Below are positions 19,352 through 28,109 of a DNA stretch of 64,000 bases, piece by piece; within the stretch, counting starts at the first letter, position 1; each line of letters starts with the position of its first letter. The stretch covers positions 31,996 to 95,995 of the forward strand of contig JAIRVR010000049.1 of NCBI GenBank assembly GCA_031253795.1, read 5' to 3'. Under the pieces are notes generated by a model, which saw only the letters and a program-made list of their open reading frames with translations, searched no databases and was not told where the DNA came from. Source of the stretch: Burkholderiaceae bacterium (GTDB lineage Bacteria; Pseudomonadota; Gammaproteobacteria; Burkholderiales; Burkholderiaceae_C). A program made the position numbers and the translations under genes.

Positions 19352-19461
19352 TATTGGTGCAGGATGGGGCGGGTCTGGTGCAGGGCCATGTCATCCACAA
19401 ACGGCCCATATGCCTGCAAAATCACGCACCAAGGCGCCAAGCAGGTGCCGCGCTGTGGGCG

Positions 19462-19478
19462 TGCACCCATTGGATGCA
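19462..19478. promoter_or_regulatory. NtrC-like site 3 next to the promoter
   Basis: TGCACCCATTGGATGCA has a perfect left half and a right half with one mismatch. It ends three bases before the -24 element. Such close sites can act as low-affinity or governor sites that limit expression at high NtrC-phosphate. Confidence 0.6.
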
Positions 19479-19481
19479 GCC

Positions 19482-19497
19482 TGGCACGCAAACTGCT
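19482..19497 (+). promoter_or_regulatory. Sigma-54 promoter of glnA
   Basis: TGGCACG-CAAA-CTGCT matches the -24/-12 consensus TGGCACG-N4-TTGCW with one mismatch. The invariant GG and GC are present at the right spacing. It lies 48 bases upstream of the glnA ATG and downstream of the NtrC-type sites. Confidence 0.82.
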
Positions 19498-19545
19498 TAT
19501 GAATTTCTATCTTTTTTGATCAGCCAGATTGGCAGGAGAGATCCG

Positions 19546-20964
19546 ATGGCAGCAAAGACCGTTGCAGACGTGTTGAAGATGGTGAAGGAAAACGAGGTCA
19601 AGTTCGTTGACCTGCGTTTCACGGACACCCGTGGCAAGGAACAGCACGTTACGGTGCCAGTGTCGCACTTCGACGAAGACAAGTTCATCTCTGGCCATGC
19701 CTTCGACGGTTCGTCGGTGGCCGGCTGGAAGGGTATCGAGGCATCGGACATGCAGCTCATGCCCGACCCCAGCACCGCCAATATCGACCCGTTCTTCGAG
19801 GAAACCACGCTGTTCCTGCAGTGCGACGTGATCGAACCGGGCGATGGCAAGGCCTATGACCGCGACCCCCGCTCCGTGGCCAAGCGCGCCGAAGCCTATC
19901 TGAAGGCCTCGGGCCTGGGCGACACGGCCTACTTCGGTCCCGAACCCGAATTCTTCATTTTCGACGGCGTGCGCTGGGACACCGAGCCGGGCCGCACCTT
20001 CTACGAAATCGAGGAGTACGAAGCCCCCTGGAATTCGGGCGCCAAGTTCGATTCCGGCAACCGCGGCCACCGTCCGCGCGTCAAGGGTGGCTATTTCCCC
20101 GTGCCCCCCGTCGACAGCACCCAGGACCTGCGCGCCGAAATGGTGCTGCTGCTCGAGCAACTGGGCATTCCGGTCGAAGTGTTCCACCATGAAGTGGCTG
20201 GTGCCGGACAGAATGAAATCGGTACCAAGTTCTCGACCCTGGTCGAGCGCGCCGACTGGACCCAGGTCATGAAGTATGTGATCTGGAACGTGGCCAACAC
20301 CTACGGCAAGACCGCCACCTTCATGCCCAAGCCCTATCCGGGCGACAACGGCTCGGGCATGCACGTGCACCAGTCTGTGTGGAAGGATGGCAAGAACCTG
20401 TTCGCCGGCGACGGCTATGCCGGCCTGTCCGACTTCGCGCTGTACTACATTGGCGGCATCATCAAGCACGCCCGTGCCCTGAACGCCATCACCAACCCCG
20501 GCACCAACAGCTACAAGCGCTTGGTGCCCGGCTTCGAAGCCCCCGTGAAGCTGGCCTACTCGGCCAAGAACCGCTCGGCCTCGATCCGCATCCCCTACGT
20601 GGCCAACCCCAAGGGCCGTCGTGTGGAAGCCCGCTTCCCCGATCCCCTGATGAACCCCTACCTGGGCTTCTCTGCCCTGCTGATGGCTGGTCTGGATGGC
20701 GTGGAAAACAAGATCCATCCGGGCGAAGCCGCCACCAAGGACCTGTACCACCTGCCGCCCGAAGAGGACAAGCTGGTGCCCACCGTCTGCCACAGCCTGG
20801 ACCAGGCCCTGGAAGCCCTGGATGCCGACCGCTCCTTCCTGACCAAGGGCGGCGTGTTCTCGGACAGCATGCTCGACGCCTACATCGAGCTGAAGATGAC
20901 GGAAGTCACGCGCTTCCGCCAGGCCGTGCACCCGGTCGAGTACGACATGTACTTCTCGCTGTAA
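19546..20964 (+). CDS. glnA: Glutamine synthetase type I
   Basis: GlnA condenses ammonia with glutamate and is the central enzyme of nitrogen assimilation. It starts at ATG 19546 behind GGCAGGAGAG and has 472 residues, the normal length for GSI-beta. The active-site motifs [14 protein letters not shown] and [16 protein letters not shown] are intact. The adenylylation site is seen as [10 protein letters not shown], with the tyrosine at residue 401, so activity should be controlled by GlnE. Expression is expected to depend on sigma-54 and NtrC, whose genes lie downstream. Confidence 0.98.
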   Translation: MAAKTVADVLKMVKENEVKFVDLRFTDTRGKEQHVTVPVSHFDEDKFISGHAFDGSSVAGWKGIEASDMQLMPDPSTANIDPFFEETTLFLQCDVIEPGDGKAYDRDPRSVAKRAEAYLKASGLGDTAYFGPEPEFFIFDGVRWDTEPGRTFYEIEEYEAPWNSGAKFDSGNRGHRPRVKGGYFPVPPVDSTQDLRAEMVLLLEQLGIPVEVFHHEVAGAGQNEIGTKFSTLVERADWTQVMKYVIWNVANTYGKTATFMPKPYPGDNGSGMHVHQSVWKDGKNLFAGDGYAGLSDFALYYIGGIIKHARALNAITNPGTNSYKRLVPGFEAPVKLAYSAKNRSASIRIPYVANPKGRRVEARFPDPLMNPYLGFSALLMAGLDGVENKIHPGEAATKDLYHLPPEEDKLVPTVCHSLDQALEALDADRSFLTKGGVFSDSMLDAYIELKMTEVTRFRQAVHPVEYDMYFSL

Positions 20965-20976
20965 GGCGGGGTTGCG

Positions 20977-21002
20977 AAAAGGCGGCGCGAGCCGCCTTTT
21001 TT
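20977..21002 (+). terminator. Intrinsic terminator after glnA
   Basis: GGCGGC (20981-20986) and GCCGCC (20991-20996) form a stem around GCGA, flanked by four As and six Ts. It should separate glnA from the next three genes, so ntrBC is probably only partly driven from the glnA promoter. Confidence 0.9.
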
Positions 21003-21169
21003 GCTTTCGGGCCGGACCTCGGTATGCTGGAGCGACACATCCGTTACGGAACCGTCACGGAACCAAAATGGGCCGGGTTCGCTCAGGAAATGATGGCCTG
21101 TCCGGAAGATGGAGCGATACTTGCCCGGACAGGCCGGGCGCTTCCGACCCGGCCGCCCGAGGGAATGGA

Positions 21170-21685
21170 ATGAAGAAACTGCTTGTGTCTCTGCTGCTGC
21201 CCCTGCTGTCGATGGGGGTCTGGTCGCAGGATGTGATCTACCGCTGCGGCAACGAATACACCAACGATGCCAGCCAGGCCAAGGCCAAGGGCTGCAAACC
21301 TGTCGATGGTGGCCATGTCACCGTGATCCACGGCGGCGGCAAGCCTGCCGCTTCGGGCGGCAGCGCCGCGCCGCGGGCGCCCACGGCGGGTGCGACGGGT
21401 ACGGCATCGCCGTCCACAGCCAAGGTCAACAGCAGCGCCCAGCGCGCACGCGATTCCGATGCGCGTGCCATCCTGGATGGCGAGCTGGCACGGGCCCAGG
21501 AAAAACTGACCAAGCTGCGTCAGGAGTACAACGATGGCAATCCACAGCGCACCGCACTGGAGTTGCGCAATCCCCAGGTCTATCAGGAGCGCGTCGAGCA
21601 GCTCAAGGCCAGCATCGGCCGCCAGGAAGCCGACGTCGCCGGCATCCGCCGCGAACTCGACCGGCTGCCTGCTGCCAGTAACTGA
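21170..21685 (+). CDS. Secreted DUF4124-like coiled-coil protein
   Basis: The product of ATG 21170 (MKKLLVSLLLPLLSMGVWSQ) has 171 residues and a clear signal peptide cleaved about residue 20. Just after it, VIYRCGNEYTND resembles the short DUF4124 domain seen in many betaproteobacterial periplasmic proteins. A Gly/Ala/Ser-rich spacer follows, then a charged alpha-helical stretch (about 95-168) likely to form a coiled coil. No enzymatic motif is visible. It stands between the glnA terminator and ntrB, 30 bases from the latter. Confidence 0.7.
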   Translation: MKKLLVSLLLPLLSMGVWSQDVIYRCGNEYTNDASQAKAKGCKPVDGGHVTVIHGGGKPAASGGSAAPRAPTAGATGTASPSTAKVNSSAQRARDSDARAILDGELARAQEKLTKLRQEYNDGNPQRTALELRNPQVYQERVEQLKASIGRQEADVAGIRRELDRLPAASN

Positions 21686-21715
21686 GAGCGGCTCGACTCC
21701 AGAGAAGGTCCCGGC

Positions 21716-22792
21716 ATGACGCAAGATTTCAGGCCGGCGGCCCCGGCTTCCTACCAGGCACTGGACCTGCTGTGCACGCTGATGGCCGTGCTGGATGCGC
21801 GGGGGGCTGTGCTGTTCGCCAATGCGGCACTCGAGAACGCGCTGGGGCTGTCGCGGCGCATGCTCGAGGGCAGCGAGCTGGCTGCCTGCTTTACCGAGCC
21901 GGCCCTGCTGGACAAGGCCCTGCGCGGAGCCCAGGACAACGACTTTGCGGCACTGCGCTTCGAGGCGAGCCTGCACCGCGTGGTCGGTGACGCGCTGCCC
22001 GTGCACGTGACGGTCTCGCTGGCCGAGCGCCCCGGCCATGTGCTGGTGGAGTTCTGGCCCCTGGAGCAGCAGGCGCGCCAGGACCGCGAGGAAAGGCTGC
22101 GCGAGCAGGCCCAGGCGCACAAGGAACTGATCCGCAACCTGGCGCATGAAATCAAGAACCCGCTGGGCGGCATCCGCGGTGCGGCCCAGCTGTTGCAGAT
22201 GGATCTGGTTGCCCCCGAGCTGCGCGAATACACCGAGGTCATCATCCACGAGGCCGATCGCCTGCAAGCCCTGGTCGACAGGCTGCTGGCGCCGCACCGC
22301 CATCCGCACGAGGTTGGCGATGTCAATATCCATGAGGTCTGCGAGCGCGTGCGCTCGCTGGTGCTGGTCGAGCATCCCGTGGGGCTGAGCATCACCCGTG
22401 ACTACGACATCTCCATCCCCGAGTTCCGCGGCGACAGTGCCCAGCTTATCCAGGCGGTGCTCAACATCGTCCAGAACGCGGCCCAGGCCCTGCACGAACG
22501 CATTGCCGCCGGCGATGCCGAGATCATTTTGCGAACGCGTGTCGCACGGCAGGTGACTTTCGGTCGCCAGCGATACCGGTTGGCATTGGAATTGCATGTG
22601 GTTGACAACGGGCCAGGCGTTCCCGATGCCATCAAGGAGCGGATCTTCTATCCGCTGGTATCGGGAAGGGATGGCGGTTCGGGACTGGGGCTGACGCTGG
22701 CGCAGACCTTCGTGCAGCGCCACCAGGGGCTGATCGAATGTGAAAGCCAGCCCGGCCGCACGGATTTCCGGATCCTCATCCCTTTGCCTTGA
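21716..22792 (+). CDS. glnL: Nitrogen regulation sensor histidine kinase NtrB
   Basis: NtrB phosphorylates NtrC in response to nitrogen status relayed by PII. The 358-residue product has a PAS-like N-terminal domain and no membrane helix, as expected for a cytoplasmic kinase. The phospho-acceptor motif NLAHEIKNPLGGIRGA places the histidine at residue 144. The ATP-binding G1/G2 boxes are VVDNGPGVPD and GGSGLGLTLAQ. It is 45 bases upstream of ntrC. Confidence 0.95.
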   Translation: MTQDFRPAAPASYQALDLLCTLMAVLDARGAVLFANAALENALGLSRRMLEGSELAACFTEPALLDKALRGAQDNDFAALRFEASLHRVVGDALPVHVTVSLAERPGHVLVEFWPLEQQARQDREERLREQAQAHKELIRNLAHEIKNPLGGIRGAAQLLQMDLVAPELREYTEVIIHEADRLQALVDRLLAPHRHPHEVGDVNIHEVCERVRSLVLVEHPVGLSITRDYDISIPEFRGDSAQLIQAVLNIVQNAAQALHERIAAGDAEIILRTRVARQVTFGRQRYRLALELHVVDNGPGVPDAIKERIFYPLVSGRDGGSGLGLTLAQTFVQRHQGLIECESQPGRTDFRILIPLP

Positions 22793-22837
22793 GGTCCGCA
22801 GAACTCAACACTGCCATCAGGGAAGGAAGCACCACCA

Positions 22838-24388
22838 ATGAAACCGATCTGGATCGTGGATGATGACCCTTCCATCCGCTTCGTGCTGGAAAAGGCACTG
22901 GGCCGGGAGGGCTGGGCAACACGCAGCTTCGTCCAAACGCGCGATGTACTGACCGCGCTTTCCGATGTCGATGCCGGTGATCCGGCGCGCCAGCCTCCCC
23001 AGGTGCTGGTCAGCGACATCCGCATGCCCGGGGGCTCGGGACTGGAGCTGCTCGAGCAGATCCGTGCCCAGCAGCCCGGCCTGCCCGTCATCATCATGAC
23101 CGCTTACTCCGATCTGGATAGCGCCGTCTCGGCGTTCCAGCGCGGAGCCTTCGAATACCTGCCCAAGCCCTTCGATTTGCCCAAGGCCGTGGAGCTCATA
23201 CGCCGCGCCGTGGAGGAGAGCCTGCGCGAGGACGTGGCCGAAGCCCAGGTGCCTTTGCAGGCGGAAATGCTGGGGCAGGCTCCGGCCATGCAGGATGTGT
23301 TCCGTGCCATAGGCCGGCTCAGTCAGAGCCAGGTCACCGTGCTGATCACGGGCGAATCGGGCTCGGGCAAGGAACTGGTGGCGCGTGCCCTGCACAAGCA
23401 TTCGCCGGTTTCGGGTGGGCCCTTCGTGGCCATCAACACCGCGGCCATTCCCAAGGATTTGCTGGAGTCCGAACTCTTTGGCCATGAGCGCGGCGCCTTC
23501 ACGGGGGCCCAGACCCAGCGCCGCGGCCGCTTCGAGCAGGCCGAGGGCGGCACCCTGTTCCTCGACGAAATCGGCGACATGCCCTTCGACCTGCAGACAC
23601 GCCTGTTGCGCGTTCTGTCGGACGGGCATTTCTACCGTGTCGGCGGCCACCAGGCCGTCAAGGCGCATGTGCGGGTGATCGCGGCCACCCACCAGGATTT
23701 GGAGCTGCGCGTGCGTGACGGGGCTTTCCGCGAAGACCTGTTCCACCGCCTCAACGTGATACGGCTGCGCCTGCCCGCGCTGCGCGAGCGCCGCGAAGAC
23801 GTGCCCATGCTGACGCGCCATTTCCTGCAGCAAAGCGCGCGCCAGCTGGGCGTGGAACCCAAGCGCATGGGGGCCGACGCCATGCAGCGCCTGCAGACCT
23901 TCGGGTTTCCCGGCAATGTGCGCCAGCTGGAAAACATCTGCCATTGGCTGACCGTGATGGCTCCGGCCCAGGTCATCGCGGTCAAGGATCTGCCTCCCGA
24001 GGTGCTGGGCGAGGCGATGCCACCGGCGGGTACCACCGCAGCGCCCTCCGGTGTGGAGGCGGCCGTGGAGGAAGGCGTGGCCCGCGCCTTCGTGCCCGCC
24101 GCAGCGGTCAATGGCCACCTGGCCGCGCCGCTGCCCGAGTCCACCGATGCGGACTGGGTGCAACTGCTGGGCCAGCAGGCGCGCCAACTGCTCGAGCACA
24201 CCCAGGCCCACGGCCATGGCGAGGTGTGGGACCAGCTGTCGCGGCGCTTCGAAGCCCAGCTCATCCGCTCGGCCCTGGCCGTCACCCATGGCCGCCGCGT
24301 GGAGGCGGCCCAGCGCCTGGGCATAGGCCGAAATACCATCACGCGCAAGCTGCAGGAGCTGGGCATGGACGAGGACGGCTTCGATTGA
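22838..24388 (+). CDS. glnG: Nitrogen regulation response regulator NtrC
   Basis: NtrC is a sigma-54 activator (bacterial enhancer-binding protein). Of its 516 residues, the receiver domain comes first, with phospho-acceptor Asp60 in VSDIRMPGG. The AAA+ domain contains GESGSGKE (Walker A, near 170), the sigma-54-contact loop GAFTGA (near 220) and GGTLFLDEIGD (Walker B). A Fis-type HTH ends the protein (RVEAAQRLGIGRNTITRKL). It is predicted to bind the three sites before glnA. A terminator follows. Confidence 0.97.
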   Translation: MKPIWIVDDDPSIRFVLEKALGREGWATRSFVQTRDVLTALSDVDAGDPARQPPQVLVSDIRMPGGSGLELLEQIRAQQPGLPVIIMTAYSDLDSAVSAFQRGAFEYLPKPFDLPKAVELIRRAVEESLREDVAEAQVPLQAEMLGQAPAMQDVFRAIGRLSQSQVTVLITGESGSGKELVARALHKHSPVSGGPFVAINTAAIPKDLLESELFGHERGAFTGAQTQRRGRFEQAEGGTLFLDEIGDMPFDLQTRLLRVLSDGHFYRVGGHQAVKAHVRVIAATHQDLELRVRDGAFREDLFHRLNVIRLRLPALRERREDVPMLTRHFLQQSARQLGVEPKRMGADAMQRLQTFGFPGNVRQLENICHWLTVMAPAQVIAVKDLPPEVLGEAMPPAGTTAAPSGVEAAVEEGVARAFVPAAAVNGHLAAPLPESTDADWVQLLGQQARQLLEHTQAHGHGEVWDQLSRRFEAQLIRSALAVTHGRRVEAAQRLGIGRNTITRKLQELGMDEDGFD

Positions 24389-24397
24389 AGCCGGGGG

Positions 24398-24427
24398 GCC
24401 CGCAGCCTGCGGCAATTGCGGGCTTTT
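24398..24427 (+). terminator. Intrinsic terminator after ntrC
   Basis: GCCCGCA (24398-24404) pairs with TGCGGGC (24417-24423), followed by TTTT. A smaller inner pairing (GC/GC) may extend the stem. Confidence 0.75.
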
Positions 24428-24477
24428 GGCAAGGGGTGGGCTCCTACAGGGCCCTGCAGGCTGGGCCGACGGTATGC

Positions 24478-25347
24478 ATGCGTCCGGTTGCGGACAATGA
24501 AGCATCTCCGTTGGCACGGGCTCCCTCCCGTTCTGTCGTGCGCAAAGCCCTATCGAATTTCTGGCGCAAGGCCCTTGCTTCCCGGTCGGGGCCTGGCTCC
24601 CTGCCTGCGGGCCAGCTTACCGATCCCGTGGATGCCCATTGGCATGACCGCTATTATCTGGAGCCCTACTACGTGTCCGGCCGAGGCTATGACCAGTACC
24701 GGCCTGCCTATGCCCTGGGCTGGCAGGTGGCCCAGTCGCCGGAGCACGCCCAGCAGGACTTCCATCAGGTAGAACCCGTGCTTCAGGCCCGCTGGGCCAT
24801 GGACAGCGGCAGCAGCCTGCTGCACTGGAGCCAGGTACGGGAGGCCGCGGAAGCCTCCTGGCTGCAGGCACGCAGGCCCCGGCCGGCACCTCCCGTGGCC
24901 AATGCCCTGAGCCTCAATACCACGGCACTGCTCAATGCCGTCCTGGCACTGGGCCGGCAGACCCATACCCGTTTGGGCCAGTGCATGAGTCCCATGCCCC
25001 AGGGCTTGATCGGCCAGGTGCTGGCCCGCCACTTCAATGCCAGCCAGATCCTGGTCGAGGACCTGGAGCGGGCGATTGCCTCCAGCGGTGGTGTTGCCCT
25101 GCCGGCGCGTACCAGCCAGGCCGCGCTGCTGCGCACGGCCCTGTGGGATGGCCTGCTGGGCCGCGAAGAGGGCGCCGACTACGTGCTGCAGCAGGCCGAG
25201 GCCTGCCAGCAGCAGTGGCTGAGCGCCTATGAGGCGGCCGAAAAAACCAAGCTGCCCAAGCCCTTGAGCGAAACCCTGCACCGCCAGGCCCTGATGCTGC
25301 GTGGGCACATCGAAGCCATCCACTGGCTGCGGCGCTACATGCTGTAG
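24478..25347 (+). CDS. Uncharacterised protein with a ferritin-like C-terminal half
   Basis: The 289-residue product starts at ATG 24478. The N-terminal half carries a tyrosine-rich tract (HWHDRYYLEPYYVSGRGYD, about 60-80) followed by RPAYALGW, a pattern seen in unknown proteins with a conserved YxxxRPAxRxG-like element. The C-terminal half (about 140-289) is all helical, with repeated blocks such as ALLNAVLALGRQTHTRLGQC and REEGADYVLQQAEACQQQW, resembling four-helix ferritin-like proteins (DUF2383 group). No metal ligand set is certain. Function unknown; it stands alone between ntrC and a convergent exonuclease gene. Confidence 0.65.
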   Translation: MRPVADNEASPLARAPSRSVVRKALSNFWRKALASRSGPGSLPAGQLTDPVDAHWHDRYYLEPYYVSGRGYDQYRPAYALGWQVAQSPEHAQQDFHQVEPVLQARWAMDSGSSLLHWSQVREAAEASWLQARRPRPAPPVANALSLNTTALLNAVLALGRQTHTRLGQCMSPMPQGLIGQVLARHFNASQILVEDLERAIASSGGVALPARTSQAALLRTALWDGLLGREEGADYVLQQAEACQQQWLSAYEAAEKTKLPKPLSETLHRQALMLRGHIEAIHWLRRYML

Positions 25348-25362
25348 TTGCCAGCCCGACCC

Positions 25363-26139
25363 TCAGTCCAGAGTGACAACCACGGGCGCATGGTCGCTGG
25401 GCTGCGGGTTTTTGCGGGGCAGGCGGTCCACGCTGCAGGCGGTGACGCTGCCGCGCAAGGCGGCACTCACCAGAATGTGGTCGATGCGCAGGCCCCGGTT
25501 CTTCTGGAATCCCAGCATGCGGTAATCCCACCATGAATAGCTTTTCTCGGGCTGCTCGAACATGCGGAAGGCATCGATCAGACCCAGGTCCAGCAATGCC
25601 TGGAAATGCGCGCGTTCTTCCACCGTGTGGTGGATGGTGTCCTTCAGCCCCACAGGATCGTAGGAGTCGCGGTCTTCGGGGGCGACGTTGAAATCGCCCA
25701 CCAGCACCAGGTGTGGATGGGCCGCCATCTCGCTGCGGACCCAGTCCTGCAGGGCCTGCAGCCAGCGCATCTTGTAGGCGAATTTGTCGGTGCCCGGTGC
25801 CTGGCCGTTGACGAAGTAGCCATTGATCAGTCGCATCGGACCCGAAGGAGTGTCCATGGTGACGGCGATGATGCGTGCCTGGTCATCATCGAGCCCCGGA
25901 ATGTTGCGGACCACCTCGCTTGCAGGGGTGCGCGTCAGCCAGGCCACGCCGTTGTAGGTTTTCTGCCCGTGGCTGACCGCATGGTAGCCGGCCTCCTGCA
26001 GGGCCTGCAGCGGAAACTTGTCGTCCGTGAGTTTGAGCTCCTGCAGCGCCAGAGCGTCCACGGGATTGGCCTGCAGCCAGGCCAGTACCTGGGGCAGGCG
26101 CACGGACAGGGAGTTGACGTTCCAGGTGGCAATGCGCAT
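25363..26139 (-). CDS. xth: Exodeoxyribonuclease III / AP endonuclease
   Basis: An exonuclease III family enzyme of base-excision repair that cleaves at abasic sites and trims 3' ends. The 258-residue product starts MRIATWNVNSLSVRLPQVL. Catalytic signatures include LQELK (metal-binding Glu, near 34), NGYFVNG, VLVGDFNVAPED and the C-terminal SDHAPVVV with the catalytic Asp-His pair. Length is normal. It converges with the ferritin-like gene. Confidence 0.95.
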   Translation of the reverse strand: MRIATWNVNSLSVRLPQVLAWLQANPVDALALQELKLTDDKFPLQALQEAGYHAVSHGQKTYNGVAWLTRTPASEVVRNIPGLDDDQARIIAVTMDTPSGPMRLINGYFVNGQAPGTDKFAYKMRWLQALQDWVRSEMAAHPHLVLVGDFNVAPEDRDSYDPVGLKDTIHHTVEERAHFQALLDLGLIDAFRMFEQPEKSYSWWDYRMLGFQKNRGLRIDHILVSAALRGSVTACSVDRLPRKNPQPSDHAPVVVTLD

Positions 26140-26194
26140 GTTCGATGGATCCTTTCAATTCGGTGGTTGGGGGCGAGGGGCGTCGTGCGTTGGT

Positions 26195-26782
26195 TCAGGA
26201 CGCCTGGGCTGCGAAATGCGTGTCCACCCATTGCTTGCACAGCTCCCACAGCATGGGGGCTCCTCGCTGGATGACAGGACCATAGCGTGAAACCACCTGC
26301 TCGCGCGAGACGCGGTTTTGCGTCCAGGTGCCGCCTGCCGTGAACACATTCACCAACAGCGGCTGGAACCGGTCCAACGCCTTGGCAAACCGTGCGTCCT
26401 CGGTTTGCGCTGCTTCGAATTCCTGCCACAGGGCCAGCAGTTCCTGGCCTTGCGGTGCAGGCAGCAGGCCGAAGATGCGAACGGCCGCCGCAGCTTCCAG
26501 TTCCGCCTGCAGCGTGGGCGATGAACCGCCGTGCAGGGGCATGTCGCCGACGTCGATTTCCACCAGGTCGTGCGCGAGCAGCATCTTCATGACGCGCTGC
26601 ACGTCCACCGGCCCGTGGGCGTATTCCTGCAGTATCCAGGCATACATGGCCAGGTGCCAGGAGTGCTCGGCGGAGTTTTCCCTGCGGCTTTGGTCGAGCA
26701 GGGGCGACTGGCGGACCACCGACTTCAGCTGGTCGATTTCGCGCAGAAATTCGATGCGCTGTTTCAGTGATTCCAAAGGCAT
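26195..26782 (-). CDS. HD domain hydrolase (YfbR/HDDC2-like)
   Basis: From ATG 26782 (MPLESLKQRIEFLREID) the protein has 195 residues; ATG 26794 is the alternative. The HD metal-binding set is visible: ENSAEHSWHLA (His) and LLAHDLVEIDVGD (His-Asp). This matches the HD superfamily group of YfbR and HDDC2, which hydrolyse deoxynucleoside 5'-monophosphates. Substrate here is inferred from family only. It is divergent from a TetR gene 170 bases away. Confidence 0.8.
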   Translation of the reverse strand: MPLESLKQRIEFLREIDQLKSVVRQSPLLDQSRRENSAEHSWHLAMYAWILQEYAHGPVDVQRVMKMLLAHDLVEIDVGDMPLHGGSSPTLQAELEAAAAVRIFGLLPAPQGQELLALWQEFEAAQTEDARFAKALDRFQPLLVNVFTAGGTWTQNRVSREQVVSRYGPVIQRGAPMLWELCKQWVDTHFAAQAS

Positions 26783-26922
26783 GGCTTTTTCCATCGGGGT
26801 GTACAGGGGGCATGGGCCGGCCTTCCTGGCTTGGCGGCACGGCAATTTTCCCCCGAAAGTGCCCTGGTTCCTGGTCGTCAGACAGGTGTCCGGGCAGCGC
26901 ATGATGATTTGTGTGCTTGATT

Positions 26923-26944
26923 GTCTATCAACTAGTAGGTAGAC
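26923..26944. promoter_or_regulatory. Palindromic operator before the TetR gene
   Basis: The outer arms GTCTA (26923-26927) and TAGAC (26940-26944) and the central ACTAGT (26931-26936) share one centre of symmetry. The right arm ends nine bases before the tetR-family ATG, so binding here would block transcription. It is a good candidate for autoregulation. Confidence 0.7.
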
Positions 26945-26952
26945 TCTTTTTC

Positions 26953-27570
26953 ATGGACACCCAACCCACTCCCCAGGCCCGGCGCATTCTCGACTGCGCG
27001 CAGGTGCTCATCGCCAAGGGCGGCTACAACGGCTTCAGCTATGCCGATATCTCGGCCGAGGTCGGCATCACCAAGGCCAGCATTCATCACCATTTCCCTC
27101 GGAAGGAGGATCTGGTCCTGACCCTGTTGATGCACTACCGCAAGGCGGCCCAGGAGGGCATGCAGGCCCTGGCCGCACAGGACATGGGTGCACTGGCCTG
27201 CCTGGATGCCTATACGCAATGGTGGGCCGCCTGTATTGCGCAGGAGACCATGCCGATCTGTATTTGCGCCATGCTGGCCGCCGAATCGCCCGCATTGCCG
27301 GCCACTGTGGCCGACGAGGTGCAGCGGCATTTCGCGGCCCTGGCCGGCTGGTTGCAAGAGGTGCTGGAGCGGGGCGTGGCGCAGGGCGAGCTGCAGGTGC
27401 CGGGTGATGTGGCGGCGCAGGCCCAGGCCTTCATGGCCACCGTGCATGGCGCCATGATTTCCGCGCGAGCCTGCCGCGACCCCAGGCTGTTCGCTGTCAT
27501 CGCCGGCCCGCTGCTGCAGCAACTGACCGTGACCGACCCCAGCCAGGTCGGGGCATTCCACGGGGCCTGA
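26953..27570 (+). CDS. TetR/AcrR family transcriptional regulator
   Basis: A 205-residue repressor-type protein. The N-terminal HTH is typical: GGYNGFSYADISAEVGITKASIHHHF is split over about residues 24-49, with the recognition helix near KASIHHHF. The C-terminal ligand domain contains two or three cysteines around residues 96-103 (CIAQET, ICICAML), which could sense thiol-reactive compounds. A 22-base palindrome lies just upstream. The next gene, a membrane protein, is 50 bases downstream and probably co-transcribed. Confidence 0.9.
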   Translation: MDTQPTPQARRILDCAQVLIAKGGYNGFSYADISAEVGITKASIHHHFPRKEDLVLTLLMHYRKAAQEGMQALAAQDMGALACLDAYTQWWAACIAQETMPICICAMLAAESPALPATVADEVQRHFAALAGWLQEVLERGVAQGELQVPGDVAAQAQAFMATVHGAMISARACRDPRLFAVIAGPLLQQLTVTDPSQVGAFHGA

Positions 27571-27619
27571 CGGCCCACGCCATTCCCCCCCATCTTCGAT
27601 CGTTCAAAAAGGAAGCACC

Positions 27620-28093
27620 ATGTTCGGAATCTCTTCGTTGGGCTGGCTGCACACACTGGGCAGTCTTCCTGCCATCCCGGCCGCTGCCTACATGTTCGCG
27701 CGCCACGGCCGCATCGTGCCGCGTTCGCTGGCCGGCTGGGTGTACCTGGTGTCCATGCTGATGGGGGCTGCCACGGTCTTCCTGGTGGCCCGCCAGCCGG
27801 TCAGCTACGCCATCGGCGGGCTGACCCTGGCGCTGGTGGTGCTGGGCTATGGCCTGGCGTGGCTGGCGGCGCCGACGCGGCTGAAGGCCTATGCCGAAAC
27901 CCTGAGTCTGACGCTGTCTGCCTTTTTGCTGATGCTGCCCACCGTCACGGAAGTGCTCCGGCGCGTGCCCGATGGCCATCCGCTGGTGACGGATCTGCGC
28001 TCTCCGCTGCTTCTGGGGGTGCAGGGGGGGCTGCTGCTGGCGCTGGCGGCTGGCATCGTGGCCCAGGTACTTTGGCTGCGCAGGCGGCGATGA
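27620..28093 (+). CDS. Four-helix membrane protein, function unknown
   Basis: A 157-residue hydrophobic protein with about four membrane segments, for example WVYLVSMLMGAATVFLVA and GGLTLALVVLGYGLAWLAA, and a basic C-terminus (LWLRRRR). I recognise no family motif. A good GGAAG ribosome site lies before the ATG. It follows the TetR gene on the same strand, so it is a likely target of that regulator, perhaps a small exporter or stress membrane protein. Confidence 0.7.
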   Translation: MFGISSLGWLHTLGSLPAIPAAAYMFARHGRIVPRSLAGWVYLVSMLMGAATVFLVARQPVSYAIGGLTLALVVLGYGLAWLAAPTRLKAYAETLSLTLSAFLLMLPTVTEVLRRVPDGHPLVTDLRSPLLLGVQGGLLLALAAGIVAQVLWLRRRR

Positions 28094-28109
28094 GTCCGGC
28101 AGCAGGCTG

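Noticed and set aside
19427..19450. GCACC...GGTGC pair as a further NtrC site
   Set aside because: The spacing between the half-sites is about twelve bases instead of five, so it does not fit the NtrC dimer site.
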